64,000 nucleotides of DNA from Syngnathus acus. Lineage: Eukaryota; Chordata; Actinopteri; Syngnathiformes; Syngnathidae. Where the stretch lies: contig NC_051107.1 in assembly GCF_901709675.1 (NCBI RefSeq), positions 3,722,001-3,786,000 of the forward strand, read 5' to 3'. The translations under genes were made by a program, and so were the position numbers. The notes beneath the pieces are model-generated. The model saw nothing but the letters and a program-made list of their open reading frames with translations, made no database searches and was not told where the DNA came from. Shown here piece after piece: positions 44,275 through 61,018 of the stretch (the stretch's first letter is position 1; each line of letters opens with the position of its first letter).

Positions 44275-45614
44275 ATGGCGGTGACACCGGCACGAAGTTC
44301 ATCTTTGCAGGATTTGAGTTAATATTTTTCACTTAACTTTGACTTAATTGCATTTTCAATTGTTATTTTTAACAAGTTTAATCTCCTCAGTGTGCCCTCA
44401 CCTTAATTTGTCCATTTATGATAAGAAATGTGGTAAACAAGTTGACGAGCATGTCACGATAGTTTTCTGCACAGTGCAACACAAACAATTATTTCCTTCT
44501 TCTTATCTTTATTTTGTGGCATTTTTATTTTGAACAAGGTGTGTGGGCGGACCGGACTGCCCTCCACGAAGCCGCATCTCAGGGCAGGGCTTTACAGCTG
44601 ATACGGCTGATAGAGAGTGAAGCGTCAGTCAACATAGTGACCGTGGACAACATCACCCCGCTCCACGAAGCTTGTCTCCAAGCTCACCCGCATTGTGCCC
44701 GCCTGCTCCTGGAAGCTGGAGCCCAGGTTATGCTCGTGCATTCGATTTAATCACTAGTGAGGACTAAGCGGTTTTTTCTTTAAGGTGGATGTGCGGAATA
44801 TCCATGGCAGCACTCCCCTTTGCCACGCCTGCTCTTCCGGTAGTTTGGAGTGCGTCAAGCTCCTTTTGCGATACGGAGCCCAAATCAACCCATCACTCAC
44901 CGCTTTGACAGCATCCCCCCTCCACGAGGCTTGCATCCAAGGCGCGTCACGTTGACTCCCGTTTGATGTCAATTTAATATAACACTTCCTTTTCTTCTCA
45001 GGAAATCCTGAGATAGTGAGGCTGCTGATTGCTAGTGGTGCCCAACTGGAGGCGTATGATGTCCATTTTGGCCCACCGCTGCACATTGCGTGTGCAAAAG
45101 CACGTGTGGAATGTGTCAAGGAGCTTCTGCTCGCAGGTAAGACAATATATCTACAGCGGATACAAAATCAAGTCAAAAATCAATTCCCGCAGGTGCCGAC
45201 GTGAATTCGAGCAAGTTCCACGAGACAGCCTTGCACCACGCTGCTCGACTGGACACGCCGGATGTGTTGGAGCTGCTGGTGGAGTTCGGAGCCAACGCGT
45301 ACTCTCTCGACAACTACGGACGTAAACCCGGCGACTACTCGACACCTGCGTCGCCGTCCTATGCCCGTCTCAGGTTTTACGAAAGTACGTCGCCACCGTC
45401 TGCTTAAAAATAACAAGTCATCAATACATGCTATCTTTGTTTGGCTGCAGGAAATCCGCTGAGCCTTCAGCATCTTTGTAGAATCACCATGAGGAGGGCT
45501 CTTGGTACCTCTGCCTCGGTGGTCATAGGTTTGCTGGGCTTAGCTCGTTCCATTCAGAGCTATCTCCAGTTTTGCGATCACCCCGCATCACTAGAGTTCC
45601 GTATGGATGTTTGA
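44275..45614 (+). CDS. asb13: Ankyrin repeat and SOCS box protein 13, tandem copy 1
   Basis: ASB proteins are substrate receptors of Cullin5-Elongin B/C ubiquitin ligases. Firm exons: 44539-44726, 44785-44941, 45002-45136, 45193-45384 and 45451-45614 (188, 157, 135, 192 and 164 nt, phases agree). The first exon 44275-44317 (MAVTPARSSS...) is tentative: it fits by phase and Kozak context but uses a weak donor (A|GTTAAT). Six ankyrin repeats include DRTALHEAASQG, DNITPLHEACLQ, GSTPLCHACSSGS, ASPLHEACIQG, GPPLHIACAKA and ETALHHAA. The SOCS box starts at PLSLQHLCRITMRRALG. The C-terminus runs about 12 residues past the usual end. The intron at 44942-45001 begins with GC. The copy at 48554-50181 is closer to mammalian ASB13. 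Confidence 0.85.
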
Positions 45615-45852
45615 TTAAATATACTAATGTACACCGAACACCCACTTTTTGTGATGAAGGATTGAATCCAGCAAAAATAGTGAAAATTGACATATGTGGA
45701 TTTTTTTGTTTTTGTTTGTGGCTATTCCTCGCAAATGGCAGGTGTTCGCTTTGTGTATGATCTGGTATGTAAATTATTGTCAATATTGCAATCCAGTAAA
45801 TTATCCTGAAAGTTTGTTACCCATCTTTATTTTGGTAATCAAAATGGCGGTG

Positions 45853-48105
45853 TTAAATTGTACTTGGACAAGGGTTTTCTAACGCATAACAGACGGTGAC
45901 CATTTTATCCAACAACGTGACTTCTTCACCGTCACACGCTAGCGTCATGTCCACGGGCACGGCCGCTTTGAAAATTTGATACTTGCGGCGCATATTTCCC
46001 ACGCCGGTTTCAACGTGTGCCATCACGTTCTCAGCAAGAAGACAGTTGGCTCGGACGCAGGTCGGCCCGTCCACCTCAGCGCAAAACAAGTCGCCGCTTT
46101 TGTCAAAACTGTTTGCCAAGACGACATCGCCTGGCAACAAGCTATTTAAGAAGCCGCTTTTCTCCAACACGTTTTTGGCAGCTATAAATTCGTCACACCC
46201 TTTTGATACAAAACCAACAAATCCACCCGGTGTGACAGCAATTAAATATTGAACGGCAGAATTGCTTTGGTCTAATTTGTCATCATGCGACAGCTGCAAT
46301 TTAAAACAGTCCACGATGGCGACGGCTTTGCCACCGAAGGCCTCGACAAACCGTCGCGGCATCGTCCTTTGCAGAGTATTTCTGCTGGGCCACGTAATGG
46401 AAGGCTTCAGCTTTGCGTACAGAAACGAAACCGTTTCTCGAAACGTCGTTTCCACTGTGCTTGTGGTGATGCTGAAAATGTGAGCGAGGTGCTGCGTGGG
46501 TAAATCCAGCCGGAGGCGCATGAAAGTCAACAGGAGGACTTGAAAAGGACTCAGTCTGCTGTGGCGGGCTGGCATGAACGGTAATAAAAAACTGAAAAAG
46601 GTCATGAAAGAGGCCACGTTTGGCAAACCGGTGTAAAATTCCACTTTGTTGTCATCGTCCTGGAAAAAGCCATCCGGGATCTTGAAGGCGTCCAGCTCGT
46701 GCCTGAGTCGTCTGTTCTCCTCCACCAGGCGGCTTACTTCTGCGGACCTTTGGATGCAGAAGTTGCATTCTGTCTGCCCCGCTTCCCGTTTGACCGCTTC
46801 GATCAGCATTTCTTCCTGATTGACTTTCTTTGTTCCGATTCCACAGCATTCCGTGCGCTCCCATTTGACTAATTCCTCCTCCTTTTCTTGTTTGATGTTC
46901 AACGTTAGCGCTTCCTCGCATCGCGCCGGCTCCTCTTCTGCTGACTCGGCCGCCTCCTGGATCCGTAGAACCGACTTCTTTCTTTTGTCTGAGCGCAGGG
47001 AGTTGCCGTGTTCGTTTTCTGTGTGGCCCATATGCAAGGACGGCGCCCAGTCTGGGTCGTTCTCCATCATTTCGTACGCCGGCTTTCCTGCAATGAACAT
47101 GAAAATCGTTAAATCCTTCTAAAACCGTTCTTAAATTTGAAATGTAATCAAATTGAAATACAGATGAACTGCCAGTGAGTCTTAAGCATAACACGAGGGA
47201 CCCCAAGTACCACTAGTGAGAATCATTGCATAAAACTTGGCATCTTTTCCAACTCCTTTAGAAACCTTTTTCAAATGTAAAATTTTGTTAATTGACAAAA
47301 TTAGTCAAAAACCTGAATGGAAAAAATGAGTGGAAACGTCACTAAACTGCACTTCTTGCCTCTGAAGGCTTTTGTCGTCTTCTTGCAGCGAGAAAGTTCT
47401 CCATGCTGCTTCCTCCAACGTCGTATCATGGATTCGTTAACTCCAAGCTCGTGAGCAGCGGATCGATTACCCTTTTTGATTGCCAGGTCGATCGCCTGCA
47501 GCTTGAAGGCCGCGATGTAGGCGGTACGTCGGGTCTTCGGCATGATGAGGTGCCTGTTCACTTCTCAATACTGATCCGAATGCTTCAATCTGTGCAGATT
47601 TGATTTATAAGTGTCAACACTAACATCACTATAATGGAAGAAAAAGATGAGTACGATTAGTGTTACACGAGCGCCCTCTTGTGGTACGCAAAAGACTCAC
47701 TGATCTGAATATGCAAAAAATCCACCAATGTTTAAACGCCCGCAGTGCAGCAACAACGTACGTAGTTTTACTAACATTTATTACAATTATAAATAGCGGT
47801 CAGCGTTTATTCGGATCTACAAATATGAATTAAGAGCTGTCACTGCCAAATTTCCACTGTTTACCTTTATGGAAATGCCGACAGCAGACGAACATGAACG
47901 GAGTTATCTTGTCAAATGTGATGTCTTTGCGTCGGACAGCGGCGACCCAAGCCGACCGTCGCCTCTTGGAGATCTCTTTGATTTGCGGCCCGTAGCTTTT
48001 CTTCCAGGTCGGGAAGGTGAAAAATCTCAACCCGTTGTCGAGTTTCCTCCCGCGGCTGTCGTGTGACTTGTTGGTGCAGCCCAGGACACAACATATGCGA
48101 ACCAT
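45853..48105 (-). CDS. THAP-domain / DDE transposase-derived protein, probably domesticated
   Basis: Two exons, 48105-47865 and 47087-45853, join in frame (K-G-K-P-A-Y-E) to give 491 residues with AAG|GTAAAC and TTGCAG|GA borders. Exon 1 is a THAP zinc finger: Cys5/6, Cys10, FP at 31-32, Trp53 and Cys74-x2-His77. Exon 2 begins with the acidic GKPAYEMMENDPDW linker typical of THAP-transposase genes. Then come a short coiled coil (about 197-216), an HTH_Tnp_4-like part (LSPFQVLLLTFMRLRLDLP) and a DDE_Tnp_4-like core. Catalytic Asp340 (IVDCF) and Glu440 (HVETG) are present. The second Asp, normally in LLPGDVVLADRGF, is Asn406 (LLPGDVVLANSF). A block normally between the first two acids is also shortened. 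It lies tail-to-tail with asb13 copy 1, between the asb13 duplicates. The family resembles ISL2EU/PIF-Harbinger-like elements. Inactive but intact suggests a host gene; a recent relic cannot be excluded. Confidence 0.8.
47301..47561 (-). CDS. Brinker/CENPB-type HTH DNA-binding reading frame (BrkDBD-like)
   Basis: The frame reads MPKTRRTAYIAAFKLQAIDL from 47543, then KKGNRSAAHELGVNESMIRRWRKQ, and ends KKTTKAFRGKK before a short tail and stop. An in-frame ATG six codons earlier (47561) is also possible. The pattern (basic start, AAFKLQAI, RSAA..LGV..SMIRRWRK, KAFRGKK) is that of the BrkDBD helix-turn-helix found in many fish transposon-derived proteins. It lies inside the intron of the THAP-DDE gene on the same strand, preceded by a possible acceptor (TGAACAG). 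I found no good donor that would join it in frame to either THAP-DDE exon. It may be a separate small gene, an alternative first exon or an element remnant. Confidence 0.6.
   Translation of the reverse strand: MNRHLIMPKTRRTAYIAAFKLQAIDLAIKKGNRSAAHELGVNESMIRRWRKQHGELSRCKKTTKAFRGKKCSLVTFPLIFSIQVFD
47671..47684 (-). promoter_or_regulatory. CTCF-like motif
   Basis: The minus strand reads CCACAAGAGGGCGC, one base off the strict consensus. It lies in the THAP-DDE intron between its two DNA-binding modules. Confidence 0.4.
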
Positions 48106-48553
48106 AGCCGCGGTAACAAGAGAATAAACATCGAACGTCTTTTCGCTTGTTGACGTTTTCGATTTCTCCTTTTATCTGGCAGATTAGAGTCTCAATGTCA
48201 ATGCTGCCATCTATCGGCCTCTCAATGATATTGCATCAAAATAATTCTGGAGAAAAAGTATAAAAACACTCAATTAAAGCACAGATAACCGCAAACTCAC
48301 TTAAATTATTTAACAAACAATATAATATACCATAATCCTAACCCCACCACAGCCAAAACGTGTTTTTGATTTAATTTACTGTCATTTAGCACGATATTCA
48401 CTATTGCTTTAGCGCGAATGTGCATTGTTTACTCCAACCGCTAGGTCGCGGTACAGGGCTCAGATTTTTAGTTGCCATAAAACCACAGAAGAAGACGAAA
48501 TCTCCACATGTAAACAAGAGCCTCTTGTTTACAAACGAAAACGTGTTTCACCA

Positions 48554-50181
48554 ATGGATCCGTTTCGAAACATGGATCCCAATATCCGTGCGTATTAAAA
48601 AGAACTCCGCCGTTTTGCGCTCGATTGTTGTGGCATAATGGTAATCTTATAAAAGAGAAGCTAACATTTCTGCATAGGTTACCGTGCCGTCAACGTAACG
48701 TGTCTAGCCGGATGCGAAGTGCCCTCCGAAGATATGACATTACAAGAATTATGGAAAACAGAACCCCTTGACTCGTATTTTTATCATCATAGGTGCAATT
48801 AAGTTATTATGTACTATTATGTTGCTTTGAGGACTTGTTGGTAGTCAGTCATGGAATAAAGACGTTCCTGCCACATTTGCAAAAGTCTTTAAAGCAACAA
48901 AAACAAGATGATATTATGAAGGACGCTTCTAAAAGGAAAGTTGTATGTATGTTTTTGAGAATGGAATTTTATTTGTGATGATTCCTTCAAGCCATCAAGA
49001 TGCAACCACGCTGTTTAATTATATTTTAATGCGATTTTTACAGGCTGCTGGGCTGTGAGAACCGCGGTCCACGAGGCAGCGGCGATTGGTCAGGCTTCCC
49101 GTTTGCAGCAGCTCATCGATCGCGGCGCTTCCGTCAACATCGTGGCGGAGGACTCCATCACACCCCTGCACGAGGCCTGCGCCCGGGGTCACACCCAGTG
49201 CGCCCGGCTACTTCTGGATGCCGGTGCACAGGTGAGCACAAGTCTCAGCGGAGGAGGTAAAAGTACAGTCCATTCTTACGTCCTCTGATGGATGTTAGGT
49301 GGATGCGAGAAACATGGATGGCAGCACCCCGCTGTGTGAAGCCTGCTCTGTGGGTAGTTTGGAGTGCGTGACGCTCTTGCTGGAACGAGGCGCCAAAGCC
49401 AATCCTGCCCTCACCTCTCGTACTGCCTCACCTCTCCACGAAGCCTGTATGGCAGGCAAGTGGTTTTCACGATACGACTCCAATATGCTTCCTCAAATAG
49501 ACACACAATTTTAAATAACATTCTTGCAGGAAGCTTGGACTGTGTGAAGTTGCTGATTGCTGAGGGCGCTTCCCTGGAGGCGAATGACCTCTACCACGGG
49601 ACCCCGCTGCATGTAGCTTGTGCTAATAACCACTTACACTGTGCGAAAGAGCTCCTCAATGCTGGTAAGCATCACACGAGACAGGAAATATTCGAATTTT
49701 TATAACATGCAGAACTGTGCCAGGTGCCAGAGTAAACGCCGCCCGGCTGCACCAGACGGCACTGCACCACGCCGCAAAGAGCGCAAACGTGGAATTGATT
49801 GAGACCCTCGTGGAGTTCGGCGCCAACATTTACGCCCGGGATAGACACAATAAGAAACCCGTCGACCACGCCTCGCCGGGCTCACCAGTCGCAACCTGCC
49901 TGCGCTCTTATGAGGGTATGACTCAAATGCATCAGAAATCTTGTAGTGGCACAAAGCTGCCAGATGGTGGCAGTCAAGGACCATTTTTATATAGTATCCA
50001 AATCAGACGTAGATTAAAAAAAGTTGTTTTTATGTCGCTATTCTTTCCTACAGCCATGCCCATGAGCCTGCAGCAACTCAGTAGGTTGGCACTGCGACAG
50101 AAGCTGGGCACCAGTGCGCTGAAGGTTGTAGCTCAACTCCAGATTCCAAAGCTGATTATCAGCTACCTGTGCTATCAGTGA
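48554..50181 (+). CDS. asb13: Ankyrin repeat and SOCS box protein 13, tandem copy 2
   Basis: Predicted Cullin5 ligase substrate receptor. Firm exons: 49044-49231, 49299-49455, 49530-49664, 49724-49915 and 50054-50181 (188, 157, 135, 192 and 128 nt; the first four lengths equal those of copy 1). The first exon 48554-48587 (MDPFRNMDPNI, donor C|GTGCGT) is tentative, but gives 277 residues against 278 in human ASB13. Landmarks are RTAVHEAAAIG, EDSITPLHEAC, RNMDGSTPLCEACSVGSLEC, ASPLHEACMAG, GTPLHVACANNH, HQTALHHAAKS and LVEFGANIYARD. The SOCS box contains MSLQQLSRLALRQKLG and the protein ends IISYLCYQ, very like ASB13. The intron at 49456-49529 begins GCAAGT, a canonical GC-AG donor. This copy is the closer match to mammalian ASB13. 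Confidence 0.88.
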
Positions 50182-51500
50182 CTTGAAGCCTGAAGAGGAT
50201 TTCAATGATCGTTTCAACAAATAAGAAAGAAAAAAAAAAAGACTGCAATCTCGAGAAAAACAAAACACTGAGGAAACTGCGTTAATTCAGCAGATTCATA
50301 TTCGAGTGAAACAATGTCTTAATATAATTTTTGAAATTCACATTCACCTTGGACCCTTTGTGATGGAGGTCTGTGTTATTTAATTCCTGTTGACTTGATA
50401 TTTAAAGAAGAAATGCACTTAAGATCATATTTTCTGCTACATGATTACATGAAAATGCACATTTTTTATCATTTCAAATTCATGTTTGTTTTTCCACAAA
50501 TAATACAATGATAAAGCATATTAGAAAAATTTGTTATGCACGTTTGTGTTGTGGCATGTAAATTCTGAAGGCCTTGTCAAGGGAAACAGCTGTGAGCCAG
50601 ATGCTTCTCTTTGTTTGGGACACTACTGTATAAATGTATAGTTAGCAACCACGGGTCTATTTATACTCCCCAAAAAATGAGAGCTAATTTTAGCAAGGCG
50701 CACAGAAAGATGTTTACAAATTCTCCAAAGCGCCGCGCCCCCATCTTAATCGTTGTCCTTGTTGACATGACCTCCTTCGGGGTGTTTCATAACTGGTCCA
50801 TTGAGGCCACAATTTATCATAGTGTTGAACTTCAAGACAAATTCATGACACAAGATATTTGCTGGCATTTAGGTAATGGCGCTGTCTTTAGCTCCTTCTG
50901 TTTCTCTTCAGTTTTATCTTTTTATTGTAGCTAGTATGCCAAGTGGATTTAGGTCTATCTGTTTGATTTTCAATAACTGTCAAGATGCCCGAGGTAGTTG
51001 GGTTCAAGGCCTATGATTGTTTAATATTAGAATAGAATATTGTCATTGTACAGCAGATATACAAATTTTTTTTTCAATTTATTGTGGATAAATCTTTGAA
51101 CTATTTTTGCCCATTTAGGCCATGTAAGGCAATCTGAAAATAATTATATTAGTTTATAAAAACTCTTTAATATGGAAAAGTTAGTAGGCCTTCAGATTCG
51201 AATGCAAAGCAATGCTCAATGAATATATAAAATAAAAAATAACTACAAAATGCCCCAAGCAGCCCCTTCTCCTCCCAGCAACAGTGAACTAGCGTTTGGC
51301 ACCCGCAGATTCGTTTTTTTGTTTCGTCAAATATTTATTCATTTTTTTAGGGGATCTGTCTTTAGTAAAATATTTATTCATTTTTAGGGGAGGCGTCCAT
51401 CCTTTTTTTCGTTTGAAATGCATTTCGAATGAAAAATGTTAACACACACACACAATGCATTGCGATGGACGTAAGCCATTCGCGGGCATTTTCCCTCCGC
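50182..51500. other. 3' flank of asb13 copy 2 and intergenic region
   Basis: AT-rich with A runs and polyadenylation-like strings. No exon was recognised up to a possible promoter near 51450-51600. Confidence 0.5.
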
Positions 51501-51559
51501 TGCCCTCATAGCTAACTGCTATTTCTGACGGTGACCACATACGAACTTACTAAAAAAGG

Positions 51560-56472
<4,913 letters not shown>

Positions 56473-57951
56473 GTAAGGAACAGTCCCTATTACATGATCT
56501 AAGAATGTTCTCGACTGACATTGGTTTACATCGCTACCAGTCACAAGTATTTGGCCTCGAGGTAGCGATCAATAAATTGTTTTACCTGTCAATGTAGCAT
56601 TTCAGTTTGTTGTGGTGTATAGAACGAGATGTTCTTGATTGACATCTTGCATCTGTGGTTTGGTTGTCATGTAATGTGGGAATGTCTCACTAAGAAATGT
56701 TTTTTTACATGCCAAATATTGATGCTGACTTTTTTTTATGATAATGTCACGCTGCTTAAAGGCTTAGTGAATATTGGCTTAACGTAATGGCTAAAGCAAT
56801 ACAGTATAAACAACAAAGATGGCTGCTACTTTTCAGAATATGGATTGTAATAAAATGTCATGTCATTGCATACACCTACATTCCAACAAATACATAAGAA
56901 CCCTGAGAAGAGGTAAGTTTGCGAGACTTAAAATGTGTAAAAAAAAAAGTTTTTAAATAAAAACAGTAGAAACACATTTACCTAGAAAACATCTAAACCA
57001 CCTTGTAAAATCGCCATGAGAGAAAATGACACACGAGGTGCGGATTGGAAAGCTGCTCGAGACCTGTGCAAGCATGTCGAGGTAAGTCAAATGTTACTGT
57101 GGCATTTTTATACTTACAGTAGCTAGGGTGGTTAGTTCAATTTTGCATACTGAAGGTTAGTTTTAGGAACCTGCTATCTTGTAAATATCACTTTGAATAT
57201 TGTAGCCAAAGGCCAAGAGGGCTTTTAGAGACTAAAGCTAACTGATGTAATAAAAAAATTTTTATGCTCTTAGCTACAGTCGCTCTACTTGTGTGGTCTT
57301 ATTTTCGAGTATTGTCCTCACCCTATTAGCTTGCATCCATAAATATCTTAAACATCATTGGTCCTCCAGAATATTAACCTTTCACCCTGAAATGGAGAGA
57401 CTGTTGAAAGTTAAATGTAGCAGCACTACCAACTCACATCTCCTCCGTGCACTCTTTCTCGATTGTCTGTTACCAGTAGCACAGCTGCAGATATTTAATT
57501 GATAGACACGTTTCCCACAGGAAAACGCGTATTCACACTTTCCACACTGTGAAAAGTGGAAAATCAGTGATGGATAAGAAGAGTCGAGGATGGGAATGGG
57601 GATAAGTGTGATTACTGGAAATGATCCATACCACCGCAGCCCAACGCCAACCCATTTTTAGTACGGCTCCAATAGCGCATATGTATTTGCGTGAGAGGTC
57701 GAGGTGAAGGGGCACCAGGTTAGTAGCGTGAGGTGTAAATGGAGAGGAGGTCAGCCAGCTGGGGGCCGGGCGGTCGCTTGTCGTCTTCGATTTCGTTCAT
57801 AGACAAACACCACAGTGTGTGAAAACATTTTTTCAGAGTCAGGCTTGTGTGAATAGAAACATGTTCATAGAATTAAAATAGGTCGTTAAATATCTTATGA
57901 CTTCATTTCTGAGTTAATTACGTTAGTGACGGGTCTGGCATCGATGTTGCA

Positions 57952-58001
57952 GGGTTTATAAACTTTTAAGACATTTGGGTTTATAAACTTTTAAGACATT
58001 T
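57952..58001. repeat. Perfect 25-bp tandem duplication
   Basis: The unit beginning GGGTTTATAAACTTTTAAGA occurs twice head-to-tail without a mismatch. Confidence 0.9.
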
Positions 58002-61000
58002 TATACAAGAAGCAAGAACACATCCAGATAGCGCCGCATAGACACAGTATATTCTTTATCCTCCGCAAAAAATGACAAATACTATTTCAGCTTAATTGCC
58101 AGTCTTCTGTGTTCCATCATCTTCACGTAGTATCTCTACTCATCACGCTGCCCACTAGTGGACCAAACTTAAACTGCAGACCTGGGGGGGACCGGTAACA
58201 TAATGTTTGCAATTAGCCTGCGTCTGCTAGAGCACCCGCCCCCCCCAGGGCAGTCGCTCAGGATATTGGGTAATGTCTGGATTCTGTGCATTGTGGGCCC
58301 GGTCCGTCTGCAAAGGCAATCGAGATGGCGCTGAAAGATACTCTAAAATATGAAATCGTGCAATGAATGGGCTGCAATTTTCCATCCGGGGTGGGTTAGT
58401 AGGGGGGGGACGTGTTGAATGTCTGCGACGAAGAGTTTGGAGCTTGGAAAGCTGGCATATGTAAGAAGAGATGGCAAATGTGTGTTTTCATTTAAAAGTG
58501 TAATATGGATGACAGTCTAAGCTGCAGGGCTGTTTGTGTTTGAAGCTTAAAACGTAGAAGGCTCAGTCTCGACCGGTGTTTCCCAAAACTTTAAGTTGAG
58601 TCTTGTATTTTAAAGAAAGAAAATCTCACGGCGCACCACCAAACTAAAATGTTACTGAAAGAGGATTTTAAACATATAAATGTGCACTACAGAAAAATCA
58701 AAAAATGTTAGCTCAATGCTAACACTCAATGCAAACGCCATAGATGGGCAGAAAAAACTAGCAACGATTTTTGTGGTGTTTTATTGCTTCAAGCAAATTG
58801 TTGGATTAGATTAGAATAGTGCTGCAAAGTGGGAGTGTTTGGCCAGCTGGCAACATTTAAAAGTTGACATTTTTAGCAGCTCTTTCTGTAGAAAAACCCT
58901 TTGTGAAAATTTTACAAGACTATCAAAATTCTTTGGGCTACCTCGAGTGAAACGCGTTCAAGATTTGCACGCTGAGGTATGTGTTTTTGGATGGTAGGAG
59001 ACAGGTGCCCTCGTACTCAGGGCTTCCACAGGAAGTCAAAGGTGAAATTCGGAAAAATAAAACAAAACAGGCAGCATGTCAGTTAGGCACAGCCCGAAAA
59101 ACACTTCCCGTATTTTCCAAAAACACACCGATCGGAGGCCTTTCGGAAAAACGGAATCTGCTTATGAAATCAGACGGAGAAAAACAAAGCTGAGACGGAA
59201 TAATGTCATAAAACATTTTAGGTCAGGCAGCTTTTTTTCCCCTTTAAGTGAGTGACATACATGTAAATGACACATTAAATGTTCCCATACTACACAAAAT
59301 GCTTTTTCCACATTTGACCTTATGTAACGACGAGGCCTTCGTAGTGTCTCCTTATTCTTCCTAATGTCCTTTCAAGGGCCGGCAGATTGAGTTACGCCGG
59401 ACTTTGCCTCCCTGTCAACCACATTCATCTATTGTTACTTTGGTTACATAATTTTGTGGCAAAGGATCATGCACACCAAATGTCTGCTGTCCGTTATTAA
59501 GGTCCATGGCTCCTGTGCGTGTGTGTTTCTGATACTTTTGACAGTATTAGGACTGTCGAGGCAATTTGAGTGGTAAACAACAAAATATTCCCTTCAAAAC
59601 TTTTATATCGGACATACATATATGTTAAAATGTGTGCATTACTAGATAAAAATATCTTATAAATGTGAGGGGACATATTAAAAATATGAAAATTAAAATG
59701 TAATAAAGCAATTATTTTCATTAATATAAATTAATTAAAAATAATGGAAGTTCAGGCATTAAGTATTTTCAAATTGACGCAAACGGCAAAACCCTCAATG
59801 TGTTAATCATGTACAATTGACATCTTATAATGAAAAAAAAATAATGTAGAAGCAGCGTCTTGCCATGTGGCGCCAACACTACTATCAAAGTCATTTGATT
59901 TAGTCATTTTCAAGATAATTATACACTGCTTTGCTTCAAGCCACCCGCTAAGGATGCGAAAGCCGCCTTCCCGGGCAACCCAAACCCCAGGCCACAGACT
60001 CGGTAATGAGCTTCATAAATCAACCAGTAATTACTTAAAGACTTGGATTGCAAATTGATTAAAGACTGGCACTTTTTTACTCTGAACTAGTGTGCCTAGC
60101 TACCGTCAAAACTCCAATCAGTTCCCCTTCTTGCACGGGTGCCAGAGTAGCTCTTCGACACATCAGTTTCCATCAAATCCCTGCTGGGAAACTGTTCCCC
60201 TTGTCTGATCGACTGTTTCCATCGTTGAATCTGTCCATATTTCACCCAAGCTATACGTTCCTGAGGGAAAACAGCTGCCGGATTTCCCGGCATCCATTCG
60301 GTTTGTTGGGCAGACCTCACCTGCTACGTTTACATGCTTTGCGCAGTCTGGACGGAAACAATGACACAACGCAGACCGATCCAGAGTTCTACACCGGTCC
60401 TTTGATCCGTGATTTAGCGCCCCAAACGCCAGACGTGCGCGCTCTGTGATTTATAGGTCAGGTTCAAAGTTGACTCGTTCCTCTGGCGCTTTTATTTTGC
60501 AAGCTTGCGTGCATGAAAGGAGAATAAAGATCCAGAGGCAATCGGTAATGAGCGCCGTGATGGGAAGTCAGACGTCACCGTTGGCGAGCATGAGCAGGTC
60601 TCACGCCATAACGGCTATTTTGAGTAATTTCTCGCACGCTTCGGCCAACGTGCGCTTTGGCCAGCTGCTTGATTCCATTTGTTATGTCAGACGCGCCCGT
60701 CCGATTTCCAGGCGAAGCTCGTTAAAACTTTGAGAGACAAAGGAGGCTTCTCATAGCGGCAGCTGGTAAAACTTCTAAAGTTGATTGTCCTAATGCTTTT
60801 AAATTGTATACAGTAGTTTGCAATTTTACGAAAAAAGTTGTTGCTTTGGGCAATGATGGAGTATAGTTAGTACGTCAGGAATTTTTTCTCATAGCACCTT
60901 CATGTCTAGTACAAACAATCAGTCATTAAAGATCAAATGCAAAAGTAATACATTTCAAAGTTAAATACAACTGAACTCTATTCAGGCAGTGATTCTTTCA

Positions 61001-61004
61001 CATT

Positions 61005-61018
61005 CCACTAGAGGGAGC
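61005..61018 (+). promoter_or_regulatory. CTCF-like motif
   Basis: The plus strand reads CCACTAGAGGGAGC, one base off the strict core. Confidence 0.35.

Noticed and set aside
44942-44952. A GT donor at 44945-44946 (GGCGC|GTCACG) for asb13 copy 1
   Set aside because: It would shift the frame and give a stop within four codons of the next exon. The GC donor at 44942 preserves the frame and matches copy 2.
46652-47206. A 184-residue minus-strand frame overlapping the THAP-DDE exon
   Set aside because: It is an alternative frame of the GC-rich DDE exon. It has no domain match, and the 415-residue frame carries all the recognisable motifs.
56889-57078. Possible small exons after 56472 (AACCCTGAGAAGAG before GTAAGT, and a stretch before GTAAGT at 57079)
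   Set aside because: Acceptors are poor and the joined frames stop soon or look unrelated, so I did not add them to the unidentified gene.
60090-60449. A 119-residue plus-strand frame
   Set aside because: Compositionally random (Ser/Pro/Leu-rich), not bordered by convincing splice sites and with no recognisable domain.
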